Shown here: positions 27,615 through 39,154 of the stretch, one piece after another
Numbering within the stretch: position 1 is the stretch's first letter
Layout: each line of letters begins with the position of its first letter
NCBI GenBank assembly: GCA_019671135.1
Contig: JAHRHY010000025.1
Coordinates: 1 to 64,000, forward strand
Direction: 5' to 3'
DNA from: Linnemannia hyalina
Lineage: Eukaryota; Mortierellomycota; Mortierellomycetes; Mortierellales; Mortierellaceae
DNA: 64,000 nucleotides
Notes under the pieces: generated by a model
Seen by the model: the letters and a program-made list of their open reading frames with translations, nothing else
Told to the model about the DNA's origin: nothing
Database searches by the model: none
Translations under genes and position numbers: made by a program

Positions 27615-28871
27615 TCAAAGCGCAATGGAAAGGCCGGGTTGCAGTATTACTGGTGGATCCATTGGTGTGTCCTCATCAGAGTACTGGTCCTCATCAACAT
27701 TATCATGAAGTTCAAGACCAAGAAATTCGTTCTGGAGTTGTGCCATTGTATTTCCATCCTCCACTAGTGCACCAACATCAACATATCCCATTGGTTGCTC
27801 AACATCGTTCTCTGTCGTCGGATACTCGAATCCTTCGCGGAGCCAAGCTGTATGAATTGGTTCTGCAGGAATCTTTAACAAAGCAACCATCTTTTTCATG
27901 TTTAAGAGTAACAAAGATAACTTCAACTGCAAATTATATGTTTGTTTCTTATCCACCAATACAGGAGTACGATTGTTGTGTTTCTCAAATGTGGAACCAA
28001 GATCTGCAAACAGAGATTCCATCTGTGAGCGGAAACTACCAAAGGTGGTATTGTATAACGCTTCTTCCTCTGTAAGTTCCTTGTTCTTCTTTTTACGGTA
28101 TGGATGAGCGAAATTTTGGAATCTAAGAGTATCAGACTCATCTACAAGCCTCCTTAAGAACTGTGGATACCCTCCATCGAGAGCTATGCAATCCATCTCA
28201 TGCACTCTCTTGTCCAACTTCATCGTCAGCAGCATTGTTCCATCAGCATTGTTCTTGCAAGATGCAGATTTGGAGACAAATAAAGCCATGCCATTACAAT
28301 CCATTGCTACCTGTGTGCGTAATCCTGACTTTTTCAGCTTGTAAGAATACATATCAGCACTGCTCTCACCTTTGTATGTTGCTCTTGTATCATGACCATC
28401 AAGATGCAATGTGACATGCTTAAATAATACAGGATTCTTTTCCTTTGCAGACAATAGGCGTATTTTAATTGTGGAGAACATTGTTGCAATACAGTTGGTA
28501 ATGTACTTATTGTGCAAAGTATATTCTTTCTTATAAAACACAGAGTGCATTGCATGAAAACTACTTTTTGGCATGTGTGGTTCCATTGCTTCCATAGACA
28601 GTCCTTTGACAAGATGATAGAGCATTAAAAGACCTTTCTCCACTTCTTTGTATGGCCCAGGATACTTGACTTTTGGCCAGATATCAACAAGAAAGAAGTA
28701 CACTGGAATAGGTCCAAGGCGTCGATTCAGAGTCTCTTTTATTTGTGGCATAAACCCAATTTCCTTGCTTACAGTACGATGGTTATTACGTGGTGTAACT
28801 GTTGGCCATCCAGCGTCAAGGAAAGTCCAATGGTCATCAAGCAGTTGTTTGAAATGTTTTGTTAGAGCCAT
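27615..28871 (-). CDS. A2 DDE transposase, Harbinger-like, 418 aa
   Basis: It is a near copy of the A1 enzyme with the same three DDE blocks (HLDGHDTRA, IALDGGYPQF, FRSQMESLF). It starts at MALTKHF (28871). The C-terminus is 16 residues shorter because the coding end differs at about 27605-27615. The region 26895-27614 upstream in coordinates matches the A1 intergenic region (5041-5714), including the TTTTAAAAA motifs. Confidence 0.85.
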   Translation of the reverse strand: MALTKHFKQLLDDHWTFLDAGWPTVTPRNNHRTVSKEIGFMPQIKETLNRRLGPIPVYFFLVDIWPKVKYPGPYKEVEKGLLMLYHLVKGLSMEAMEPHMPKSSFHAMHSVFYKKEYTLHNKYITNCIATMFSTIKIRLLSAKEKNPVLFKHVTLHLDGHDTRATYKGESSADMYSYKLKKSGLRTQVAMDCNGMALFVSKSASCKNNADGTMLLTMKLDKRVHEMDCIALDGGYPQFLRRLVDESDTLRFQNFAHPYRKKKNKELTEEEALYNTTFGSFRSQMESLFADLGSTFEKHNNRTPVLVDKKQTYNLQLKLSLLLLNMKKMVALLKIPAEPIHTAWLREGFEYPTTENDVEQPMGYVDVGALVEDGNTMAQLQNEFLGLELHDNVDEDQYSDEDTPMDPPVILQPGLSIAL

Positions 28872-29042
28872 AATAATATTTATGTATTGGATTGTCATGA
28901 CGTTGACCAACAATAACAATTTTTTAAAAATGCTCATACTTTACTGCATACACAAGAGCATGTAGGATGGTATCTATCAACTGTATCTCACAGCAAGCAC
29001 ATAGTTGAGAATACAAATATACGTTTATATTTTTTTTCGGTA

Positions 29043-29537
29043 GCGGCCCCTTCATGTGCAGAGGATATAAAAAGGCATATAAAAAATATCCAAAGCCCAA
29101 GGAACGGAGTGTTTACTTCCATAACTGACATATCTCTTCATAGTGGGCAACAGAACACAGAATAAAATAGCAATAGACAGCACAAGAATTTTTAAAATGT
29201 AATCTCTCCCCTGTATTTCGCCCCAAAGATACAGTTGAGAGTACAAGTGCTTTAGATGATGACATACAAGAACTACTCTGGCGAATCTTGCAGTGAGGGT
29301 TACAGGTTAATAGTAGATGGACATATTCAAGAGTGTGGTGTGCGAAAAATAAGAAGACTTTGTTGTTTGGAGAATAGGTTGGTGTTTAGTAGGATAGTTA
29401 AACAAAAAATGTTACAATGGTTGTCTTATATGCTTGGTATCATACATACACTCTCCTCTAATGGACGCGGTGGATATCGTCAAGATCTGCAGAGATGTAA
29501 CAAACACCATATGATAATTTGGACTTGAAAGGCCTCC
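29043..29537 (+). repeat. 495 bp terminal unit, right copy of A2
   Basis: It is a direct repeat of 24054-24548. It is preceded by the A-type tail and followed by TAT and Ty3-3 gag. Confidence 0.9.
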
Positions 29538-29540
29538 TAT

Positions 29541-30443
29541 GCAGTGACCCGTTCCGGCAACAAATCTTCCAGCACTCCGTCCCGTTCCACCACTGTCGTG
29601 ATGTGGTTGCTTGTTACAAAAGATGATAGGAGGGGATCTAGTCTAGTCAAATGGACACCAAGAGCAAAAAGGACTAAGTTCTTTTAAGGAACGACTGGGG
29701 TAGTTCTAAGGAGTTCGCATATATGAGATCTTTATAACAAACAGGGGAAGGAAGGGGTGAAAAGATGGTGAAAAGAGTACTGACAATGAAGTAGACCCTG
29801 GAATATGATGCTTTCATCGCGCGTCCCGACTGTTCGATCGCCCGTACGTTTTCTAACGCCTGGGTATTGGTCGCAACATAAAGGAGGTCGAGAATAAAGG
29901 GAGCGCTGATCCTGCTTTCACTGGCGTTTGTTCAAAGGAAACACAACAAAAGAATGGATCAAAAAGAGTAAGAGAAAAGAAGCATCCCGAGCCAATAGCT
30001 CGGTTCAGAATTATTTATTCTCATTTTCTACACTACATATGGTGGTCACAAGAACGCCACCAAAATATCACTCGAAAAGCAGATCCCCATCTACATCACC
30101 ACACCACTGCCCACACTTCTACTACCACTCAAGCCTCATCCACCCCAGCTACCGCGTCCACCCTGCTACCTCAGCTCCCGCGACCACTTCGATGGAAATG
30201 GATCTCTCGCATGCTCGCCATGGTCCTTTGCCACCGTCTGAGCGTCTTCGTCGTCAAAAGGAAGGACTGTGCACCTACTGTAGTTCAGCAGATCATTGGC
30301 TTGACGATTGCCCCAAGAAACCTGCAAAGCCTTCGTTCAAGAACGCCCCAAAGGCAACAGCCTCGATCTCGGCCCTTCAGCCTACACAGACTAGCGACCA
30401 GCCCAATGCGATCTCTTTCCAATTGGAAAAAGATTCAGCCTAG
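29541..30443 (+). pseudogene. Ty3-3 gag remainder with CCHC-like knuckle
   Basis: The frame enters from the A2 border (YAVTRSGN) and is broken by stops and shifts. An open part (29928-30443) contains TRTPPKYHSKSRSPS, MEMDLSHARHGPL and a knuckle-like CTYCSSADHWLDDC. The knuckle is unusual in having Asp before His in place of Gly. It ends just before the protease region. Confidence 0.75.
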
Positions 30444-30457
30444 ACAGTAAAGTTGGA

Positions 30458-33400
30458 GTGTGTCTGGGCGAGCTGTATAACAAATCTCCAAATGATCCTC
30501 TGCTATCCCCTATCACTATTCCAATCACTCTTCACTTCCAAAACTCCTCACTACCAGTCCATGCAATGATCGACTCAGGAGCAACCATCTCATTCATTCA
30601 TCAAAATCTAGCACAACAGCACAATCTTCCACTAGCACAACACTTATTACAAATCTCTCTTGCCAATGGTTCAACACATACCTCTCATCACGCCACCACA
30701 TTGGTTATGCAATCCCACTCACAACACTTTTCCACACACACTTTTCAACTCATTGCACTTGGCAATTATGCCATTATTCTTGGCATGGACTGGCTCCGCT
30801 CACACAACCCATATATCGACTGGAAGAAACGAACCATTACTATGCCATGCCTCCATCAGCACACACACTCGACAAGCTTTCCCCCCTTGCACAATCAACA
30901 ATGCCTCGATCCATCCCTGCCTTCCAGGAACAAGACCGAATATTCGGTCTGCCACCTTCCAAACCCAAATCCACTTTGGTTCCCACCAAGTACACCTCAG
31001 GATCCAACCAACTATCCAAATCCGCCAAGAACCGATCAGCAACCAACATCTCTATTATTAGCAATGCACAACTCCGTCAGATCCTCAAGACCAATCAAGG
31101 AGTCGGATACATGCTCGACGTCTCCCGAATCGAAGAACTCGCCAGCGCAACCACCAACGACAACTCTATCCCTGAATCAAAACCCACAGTCCAACTGCCC
31201 GAGAAATATGCCGAGTATGCTCAGGTATTCTCCAAGATGCAAGCCGACAAGCTACCGCCACATCGACCCTATGATCACAATATCCCTGTGGTCGAAGGAG
31301 CCACCGTGCCATTTGGACCAGTATACAACCTATCACAAACGGAACTGCAAGTTCTACACGAATATATTCAAGAAAACCTTGCAAAATGGTTCATCCGTCA
31401 ATCCGAGTCTCCAGCTGGCGCCCCCGTCCTTTTTGTTAAAAAGAAAGACGGTTCCCTCCGCCTCTGTGTCGACTATCGAGGCCTCAACAAGGTGACTGTC
31501 CCCAATCGATGCCCTCTGCCACTGATCTCCGAAACTTTCGATCGACTAGGCAAAGCCAAGTATTTCACCAAGCTCGACATGCGAGGAGCATACAATCTTC
31601 TCCGCATCAAGGAGGGCGACGAATGGAAGACGGCATTCCGCTGCCGCTATGGCCACTTCGAGTATACAGTCATGCCCTTCGGACTAATGAACGCTCCCGG
31701 AACTTTCCAAGCTTTCGCCAACGACGTCCTACGCGATTACCTAGATGACTTTGTCGTGCTATACATTGACGACATTCTCATCTACTCCGACACCCTTGAG
31801 GAACATACCGCGCATGTCCGCAAAGTTCTCAGCAAGCTCCAAGACGCTGGTCCATGCTTAAAACTCGAGAAATGCTCGTTCGACAAGGACAGAGTCGAAT
31901 TTCTCGGCTTTGTGATCGGAACTGACGGTATTTCTATGGACCCCGCCAAGGTTGCCGCCATTCGCGATTGACCCACTCCCTCTTCCGTTTCGGATATCCA
32001 GTGCTTTCTGGGTTTCTCCAACTTCTACCGTGGTTTTGTACGGAAATAATCCCATATCGCCGCGCCTCTCACCGCATTACTCAAGAAAAATACTAACTTT
32101 GTCTGGACCGCTATCGCACAAGCCGCTTTCACGGAGCTCAAGTCACGCTTCATGTCTGGCCCCGTCCTTCGGCATTTCCAACCAGATCGCCCCTGCATCA
32201 TTGAAACTGACGCTTCTGACAAGGCCCTCGGCGCTGTCTGCAGTCAGCGTGACCAAGATGGACGCCTACATCCTATCGCTTACTACTCCCGAAAACTCTT
32301 GCCTGCTGAACTCAACTATCAGATCTACGACAAAGAACTCCTTGCCATTGTGTCTGCCTTTAAACATTGGCGACACTACCTGAAATTCTCGCCCGCTACC
32401 ACGGAAGTCATCACCGACCACAGAAATCTTGAGTACTTTACCACCACGCGCCAATTGAGCCGTCGTCAAGTCCGCTGGTCTGAAATCTTGTCTGACTACA
32501 ACTTTACCATCCATTACCGCCCTGGCTCCCAGAATGCCGCTGCCGATGCTTTGTCCCGGCGGGACAACCCTGGAGAGGGAGGTGCGGCCCAGCACGGCAA
32601 GACCGAGATGACCCTCCTACCGCTGATCCAGATTCTGAACACCATCCAGGCCCGGTCACTGCAATCAGAGACGCCAGCGATCCAGGAAAAAATCAAGACA
32701 CTAATCCCCGATGATCTATACTTTGGTCCAATACTTGCCAAGACCGCAAAGTCGAACTCGGAAAATGCCCAGTACTCAATTCAAGATGGGCTACTCCTGC
32801 GGGATGGCCTTGTCTGCATCCCCGACGATCCCGAACTCAAGAGACAAATCCTTCAAGAATGTCACGACGCCCCAACCGCCGGTCATTTTGGAATCACCAA
32901 GACCTCAGACCTTGTCAGTCGAACCTTTTACTGGCCTTCCATGTGGCGTTACATCAAGGACTACATCAACGGTTGTGACACCTGCCAACGGACAAAGTCA
33001 TCCACTCACAAGCCTTATGGACTTTTACAACCCCTGCCTGTACCCGATCGCCTCTGGACCTCAGTATCGATGGATTTCATCACCCAACTCCCGCCCTCCA
33101 ACGGCTATACGGCAATCTGTGTTTTTGTGGACCGATTCACCAAGATGGCGCACTTTGTCCCCACCTACGACAACATCAGTACACAGGATACGGTCCGTTT
33201 GTTCCTAGAACGCGTATTTTCAGCCCACGGTCTCCCGAATGACATTGTTTCTGACAGAGGCGCCACCTTCACTTCAGCCTTCGTTTCCACCATGTTCAAG
33301 TCTCTGGGGATCAATCAGAAGCTTTCTACCGCCTACCACCAACGCACCGATGGACAGACCGAGAGAGTAAATTCAATACTGGAACAGTACCTACGAGGGT

Positions 33401-34140
33401 ATATCGACTATCAGCAAACGGACTGGAGCACCCTTCTACCGATAGCAGAATTTGCATACAACAACGCAACACACTCAACAACAAAAACAACACCATTCTT
33501 TGCCAACCTCGGCTACCATCCGAAATTCACCATCACCATCCCAAGAGTCTCGAAGGATAATGTCCCAGCCCAGGAACGCGTCCAGGCCCTAAAGAACCTC
33601 TGTGCGGAGATGCAACTCAATATCCACACCGCCATCGAACAGCATGCCAGGAACTTCGACACCAAGGCCCAACCACAACCCAATCTGCAAGTAGGAGATC
33701 TTGTATGGCTAGACGCCCGGAACCTCCAAACGAACAGACCATGCAAGAAGCTCGACCATAAGCGCATGGGCCCTTACCGTATTCTCGAAAAAATCGGCAC
33801 TCCTTCCGTCTCGATTTACCACCAACGACCAAGCTACATCCTGTCTTTCATGTAAACTTACTTGAGCGTGCGCATCCAGATACGATCCCCGGTCGAGCCC
33901 CAAAACGACCTCCTCCGCTTGTCGTCTCCGGCGATGAGGAGTACGAGGTTGAGGCCATTTTGGATTCACGGATCAGGCGCAACCACCTTGAATACTATAT
34001 ACATTGGAGAGGCTACCCCGTATTCGAACGAACCTGGGAACCGGCCGCCTGTGTCAAGAATTCCCCGGACCTTGTTCGCGAGTTCCATCTGCAACACCCT
34101 CACAAACCCAGCCAAAGGCCTCTTGGAACTCGGCCCTAGA
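30458..34140 (+). pseudogene. Ty3-3 pol with two stops and frameshifts
   Basis: The protease (DSGA at about 30572) is in one frame up to about 30900. A frameshift then leads to RT ([20 protein letters not shown], catalytic YIDD at 31762-31773). In-frame stops are at 31969-31971 (TGA, probably from TGG) and 32047-32049 (TAA). After them come RNase H (ETDASDKALGAVCS), the integrase zinc finger (GHFGITKT...CDTCQRTK), the integrase core (MDFITQLPP, SDRGATFTS, TDGQTERVN) and, after another shift near 33790, a chromodomain (about 33930-34090; EYEVEAILDSR, EYYIHWRGYP). All domains are recognisable, so decay is recent. Confidence 0.9.
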
Positions 34141-34149
34141 GGGGGAGGT

Positions 34150-34346
34150 TGTCACGAGACAAGAGCTTGCTCTTGTGACTTCGCCCTAACAAATATAAAA
34201 GGGCCTTAGATAGCAAATCTATAGCTCTTTACTTGGTATCGCCAATACAATATACGCCTTAACCTATTCCTTATACTCATTTCCTAGCCCTTGATCAAGG
34301 TTCTCTTTATCTACTTCATTCTATTGCTTGGTCTGCTTTCTTGACA
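34150..34346 (+). repeat. Ty3-3 3' LTR, 197 bp
   Basis: It follows a purine tract (agagggggaggt). It matches 21407-21603 in inverse orientation with only one difference noticed (one G fewer before CTTAGATAG). Confidence 0.9.
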
Positions 34347-35961
34347 TCAACAACCGCACAGTCTGCGTCGGCGATTGTGGAGAATGAGCTCGACGAGTTT
34401 CTACAACGGTGGAAAAGCATCAAGTCGGAGAAATACTTCTGGGGCAGGATCAAAAATATGTGGAACGCCGGAACCGCCACGACACCCTCATCGTCAACGA
34501 CAACAACGACTACAACAACAGCATCGACTACCAATACACCACCACCTACAAATATGCAACACGTGATGTCCACCCCAACGTGGCTCTATCCTGCTTGCGA
34601 GGACATCGCCCCTATGACCGGCATTAGTACGATATTGTTGACTCGTAGTCCTGACCGACAGGTCGGGTTCTTTTCGTCGGACTATGGTCTTTGTCAACTT
34701 TCGGTAACTACAGCTCACACTGTAGAACAGATGCAGGGGCATCTGCAACGATGTAAGTATTTGCAAAGGCTTGTGCACATTTAGAACGCTGTTGGACGCA
34801 GCTGACTTGTCGTGCAAGTGCTAAACCATCCATTTTCATTTATTTTTATAGATGCAATGATCAAGGATCAATCACATCCACCCACCAGCCCCTCGAACCT
34901 CCCAGGACAACAGCGGCGAGATCACTGTAGATCTTTGCTTCTCCCGACTCCATATAAAACCAGCGCCAAGACTCTTCGCCAAACATCCAGTATTGCCAGT
35001 ACAACTCGAAGCAGATTACAAGACTTGAAACAAGGCACGGCCAGAGTCAAGGAGGCATACGGCAGAGTCTCCAAGGTGTCTTACCATCGCTCAACGTCAC
35101 TCGCCACCATCACGGACACGCATCGAGTACGTAAGCAGTACGCCTCCACCATTAGAGCCTTCGAAAACACTAATAAGAGACAGGGACAGAGGAAGACTTT
35201 GGAGCTCAGAAAAAGGCGGGGATGGGACATTGCCGCAGCAACTGAAAGAAGCTATGCCAAAGAGGCGATCAAGGGTAACTCGGTGTCTTTAATCGCGTTG
35301 CTATTAAGGTTGGGCTGCACACTGATTTTTACCAATGGTCTAAATATATGTGTACGCGTCTTCTTGACCGTCTTTCTGATAGTTGTTCCTGCCAGTTGCG
35401 TTAATACAGTGGATGGAGTGGATGGCTACTGTAACCTTTGCCAGACTCACCATATCCCGCGTGATGGGACTAGCCTGTTTGCTGTTTGGCTACCACACGG
35501 AAACCTGTCCTCAGGAAACTCCACATACGCTCCCTGTTGGAATAATCGGAGATGCTGGCACAGCAGTCGGAGCACGTCTGAAAGGACATTTCAAGATGGG
35601 AGGTCGATCATTGTGTTGGCTTCATTGTCGCTACGGTCCAACGCTTATTCTGGACGAGAACAAGTCATCCTGCCTTTGTATCTTTTGCTTTGAGGTTGTC
35701 AAGTTGGCCCAAGGCATGCGTCCGAGCTGGTCAGATGGCAAGATGCGGATGAATAGTCTCCAAGGTGCTACCGTATGCGTAAACCGTTCATTCATATCAC
35801 ATGTTGCGGGATACACCGTCAGAGGACGAGATACTCAAGCTTCCGCGGCCATTGGTCTCGCTGCCACAGCAATCCTGTTGGACTCGGACCGCGCCCCACT
35901 TCCCCTTTTCCAGCGATCGACTCTCCCATCGTCAGTTCAGCAAGCATTGAGTGAGCCATAA
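34347..35961 (+). pseudogene. Fanzor-like (eukaryotic TnpB relative) gene remnant
   Basis: Three frames in succession contain parts of one protein: 34347-34753, then after a good intron (34754-34851) 34852-35400, and from about 35400 to 35961 in another frame. The middle part has long basic helices (TTRSRLQDLKQGTARVKEAYGR, RRGWDIAAATE). The last part has GIIGDAGTAVGARLKG, then DENKSSCLCIFCF (first CxxC of a zinc ribbon), then CVNRSF...TTRGRD-like VRGRDTQASAAIGLAATA, where RD-x-x-AS marks RuvC-III. This is the C-terminal plan of Fanzor/TnpB RNA-guided nucleases. The second zinc cysteine pair is damaged, and at least one frameshift is present. The 5' end abuts the Ty3-3 LTR. Confidence 0.6.
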
Positions 35962-36355
35962 GGAGGACAATTGACGCACACATCTAGCAGTATTCAATAA
36001 ACTTGGCATTCTTGCCTTTTGAAGCATTTACTTTATCTCTTTCATATACACGACCTGTTGTATCGTCTGTAATAACCCTTACTCCGTTTGATGGGCAAAT
36101 TTGCCCGTCCGTTTGCATGCATTTAGTGCGCTCGCCAGATATTTCAGCGACTAAGTATCTGATACTCCCTTCACTTTGCCAAAAAGAGAGGTACCATTGT
36201 AAACATTCCGTCCATCTTGTATTCTAGTCATATGAGCATGATTTGCATTATGCTCAAGTTTCATCGAAAATTGCCTATTGAAAATGACTCCCCGCCATTC
36301 ATCTGGTAGTGGAGTAATCTCTATCTTCTTAAAAAAAACTTGATTTTTAGTTAAA
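35962..36355. other. Short spacer between the Fanzor-like remnant and Helitron 1
   Basis: I see no gene or repeat here. It may contain the 3' end of the Fanzor-like element, but I cannot place its border. Confidence 0.4.
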
Positions 36356-36359
36356 TCAC

Positions 36360-37030
36360 GTGAGGGCGGAGCCCGAACTAAAAAAAAGTATCTTGCGCGT
36401 AGCGCCAGCGCGAAGCGCCAGTATTTTGTGAGCGAAGCGAGCGATGGTCACGGGCAAGGCCTTCAAGAGTATCTTGCGCGAAGCGCGCCAGTGTCCTGTG
36501 AGCGCAGCGAGCGTACGGGCACAGGACAAGAGGATATGAGGGCGTAGCCCGAATCAAGGGGCTTTGAAGAGGATGTGAGCGCAGCGAGCAATGGTCACGG
36601 GCGCGCGCCCTGGCGCGACAATCGAAAGTATCTTGCTCGAAGCGCCAGTATCCTGTGAGCGCAGCGAGCGTACGGGCACGGGCTAAGAGGATATGAGGGC
36701 GTAGCCCAAATCAAGGGACTAAAAAGAGGATGTGAGCGCAGCGAGCAATGGTCACGGGCGCGCGCCCTGGCGAGACAATCGAAAGTATCTTGCGCGAAGC
36801 GCCAGTATGTTGTGACCGCACGGGTACGAAAGGGAGAAGATGATGTGAGGGCGTAGCCCGAACCAGAGGACCTTTTTTGCGCCAAGCACCCGTACTTTGT
36901 AAGCGAAGCGAGCGATGGTCACGGGCAAGGCCATTAAGAGTATCTTGCGCAAAGCGCGCCAGTATCCTGTGAGCGCAGCGAGCGTACGGGCACGGGACAA
37001 GAGGATATGAGGGCGTAGCCCGAACCAGAG
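36360..37030. repeat. Array of GNA-loop mini-hairpins in Helitron 1
   Basis: Roughly 18 short inverted repeats with three-base loops occur, such as GGGCGTAGCCC, GCGCGAAGCGC, AGCGAAGC and AGCGCAGC, set in longer units that repeat imperfectly (cttgcgcgaagcgccagtat..., tgagcgcagcgagcgtacgg...). Open frames on the minus strand through this region are by-products of the repeat. Confidence 0.85.
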
Positions 37031-37739
37031 AAACTTTCTTGCGCAAAGCCCCAGTACTTCGTAAGGGCAAAGCTGTAGCTGTCAGATCCCTATTGCCGCC
37101 TGCGGCAAAAGGAAGCGACCGCTGGAGCGTGGCTGTCTGGGCCATCTAGCGCAAAGCGCCAGTATGCTGTGAACGACCCTTTTCGCAAGCCTACTAAAAA
37201 GCAAGAAATCCTCTGGCGTGATGTAGAGCAAAGGGCAGTCAAGGATATCTTGAATATACTGCGAGTGAGGGTGACCCGAGAGAATAATGAATACTAACAA
37301 GGCCAGGGGGATGGCTCCTCAGCTACTAAGATGACTATCTAATAAGGGAGGTCAGCTGGGCCCAGCTGGGACCAGGGATATTATTCTTTATGGCACAACA
37401 GGAAACTCGACAGGTATGAGCTCTACATTCCCCAAGCGTGCCATTGGCCACAGGTAGTTGTGAAAAATTTACAGTCACACTACAGTTGAAAAAGGAAAAA
37501 GGTAATAGGCAAGTGGCACCCGTATCTTTAAACGAGTCTTCTTCAAAGACCCTTCAAACACCCTTCAAAGACCCACACCTCTCACCCCAGATCCCCTTAC
37601 AGCAACTTCCGGCACCCGTGGCATCGCCCACGGGCAACCTTTCTAGTGAAGATGTAGTCTATCTAATCTTCTACTAATACAAAATCGTTATCTCCATCAC
37701 CTGACTTATCGTAAATCGTGTGATGTTCCCTCTTTCTCT

Positions 37740-37870
37740 TTCTCACGGTGTTGTGGTGTGTGTGGTGTTGTGGTGTGTGTGTGGTGTTGTGGTGTGTGTA
37801 TGGTGTGTATGGTGTATGTGTAGTGTGTGTGTAAGTGTTTGTGTGTGTTGTGTGTGTTGTGTGTGCTGTG
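37740..37870. repeat. TG-rich microsatellite
   Basis: A tract of tgtg/gtgttgtggtgtg repeats. It lies in a stretch (37650-38046) with no gene. Confidence 0.8.
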
Positions 37871-38046
37871 TGCGTTTTTTTTAGTTTAAAGTTAATTAAA
37901 TTAAAATGAGAGATGGATGGGGGTTGCAATCAGAGTCATACCGGTAAGCAGATCTGCCGGTAACCATGTTAAAATGCGACTGCGGAATGAGAGCCACGCC
38001 GGTAAGAAGATCTGCCGGTAAGCAGTAAGCATGTTAAGATGCGAAA

Positions 38047-38575
38047 ATGGAGAATGGAGAGAGTAGAGCCGATGACTTTTCTTTCTCTTTCACGGACAAG
38101 CATATTTTCTTTCCTTCCTTTCTCTTTTTTTTTTTTTTTTTTTTTTATCTGTCAGTAGCCAGCATACCTTCCACTCGCTCTCACCGTGTCACTCTTACTA
38201 CCACTTCCACCCCTGATGTCTCTCCTTCTGCGACCTTTACAGGATACAGACGGGCCAAGGCGACCAACTTAACAAGGTCGCTCTACTGCTAGCGCTCCCT
38301 CTACTTCCTCCACTCTCCACTTCCTTTCCACCAAATGTACCACCACTATCACCGCCAAACTCAATGCCATCACCCCTTACTCTTCCTCCTCATTCCTCCT
38401 CTTCTTCCTCCTCTTCTTCTTCCTCCTCTTCTTCTTTTCCCTCTTTCCCCCCTTTTACCTCCTCTTCCTCCTCCATCAGTAGGTGTGCCAAGCATCGTGG
38501 ACGTGGGAACGGCCAACAAAGGTCGACAAGTTGTTACTGTCCCTACTATAAAGGAAAACAAACGGTATTTTAGAG
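38047..38575 (+). pseudogene. Helitron 1 zinc-knuckle exon remnant
   Basis: It is similar to 42202-43040 of Helitron 2: GYRRAKATNLTRS (versus GYKRVRATNSTRS), a Ser-rich run and SISRCAKHRGRGNGQQRSTSCYCPYY, where the knuckle Cys/His pattern is eroded. Frame shifts separate the parts. Confidence 0.75.
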
Positions 38576-38728
38576 TAAACAGACCACAATTGCTCAGATT
38601 GCCGCCTCTTTACAGCACAACTCCTAAGTTATAATGGTAACAACTGCGAAGCAAGCTTTGATGCCATTTCAGACGGGGATGCTTACGTTGCAATTGCTGA
38701 CGTGGTTCAATAGTTCGAGACTACAAGT

Positions 38729-38872
38729 AGAGCGTCTAATCGAATTTATTCGAATTTCCTATGTTTTGCTTAGGATTTGTGCGCATTCGAAACGGATTAA
38801 AATTTTCGACTCGAATGCGCACAAACCCAATGCAAACCATAGGGAATTCAAATAAATCGATTAGATTGGCTA
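38729..38872. mobile_element. 144 bp foldback (MITE-like) element with 9 bp flanking duplication
   Basis: Two arms of about 65-70 bp are inverse copies of each other (both read ctaatcga...gaatt.ccctatg...tttgtgcgcattcga), around a short centre. ACTACAAGT flanks it on both sides (38720-38728 and 38873-38881). A 9 bp duplication and long inverted repeats fit a Mutator-like MITE. It lies within Helitron 1. No other copy is seen in the window. Confidence 0.7.
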
Positions 38873-39154
38873 ACTACAAGTCAGACAACGATTGAGTGAG
38901 AGGGTGAGGGGAGTGAGGATGGGTCATCGATCAGGCGGCGGAGGCACTGGTACCGGGGGAATGCTTCCAGCCTGAGGCCTACCATTCCGACCCATTTAGG
39001 TAACATAAGCGACAACGACGACCTGCTGAAGGAGAAAAGCCGATTGTCCCAGTTACGCATGATTGTAGCAGCCACGCATGGCTCCAGCCCAACGCCAACC
39101 ATTCCGACCCATTCCGGCCCATTTAGGTAACGTGAGCGAGCTATTGCCATCGCA

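Larger units (their letters stand above)
24054..29537. mobile_element. A2: second complete A-type Harbinger-like transposon, 5484 bp
   Basis: It has the same layout as A1: unit (24054-24548), cargo gene, transposase gene, tail, unit (29043-29537). Both units look identical to each other and differ from those of A1 at the same positions. The right flank TAT (29538-29540) pairs with ATA at 21257-21259 across the inversion. It lies in Ty3-3 gag. Confidence 0.9.
29538..34346 (+). mobile_element. Ty3-3: decayed Ty3/gypsy retrotransposon, main part
   Basis: It holds gag remainder, protease, RT, RNase H, integrase, chromodomain and 3' LTR. Its 5' LTR and first gag piece are at 21257-21603 in inverse orientation, separated from it by the inversion. 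Pol has two stops and frameshifts, so it is no longer active by itself. Confidence 0.9.

Noticed and set aside
36360..37030. CRISPR-like regular array
   Set aside because: Units are imperfect, spacers are not unique, and the host is eukaryotic. The array belongs to Helitron ends.
36595..37145. Minus-strand open frames (96, 144 and 82 codons), and 230 codons at 40559-41251
   Set aside because: They run through the mini-hairpin array; the amino acid repeats follow the DNA repeat, and similar frames appear in several readings.
38335..38573. Leu/Ser-rich open frames
   Set aside because: They come from a CTT-rich repeat inside the decayed Helitron exon.
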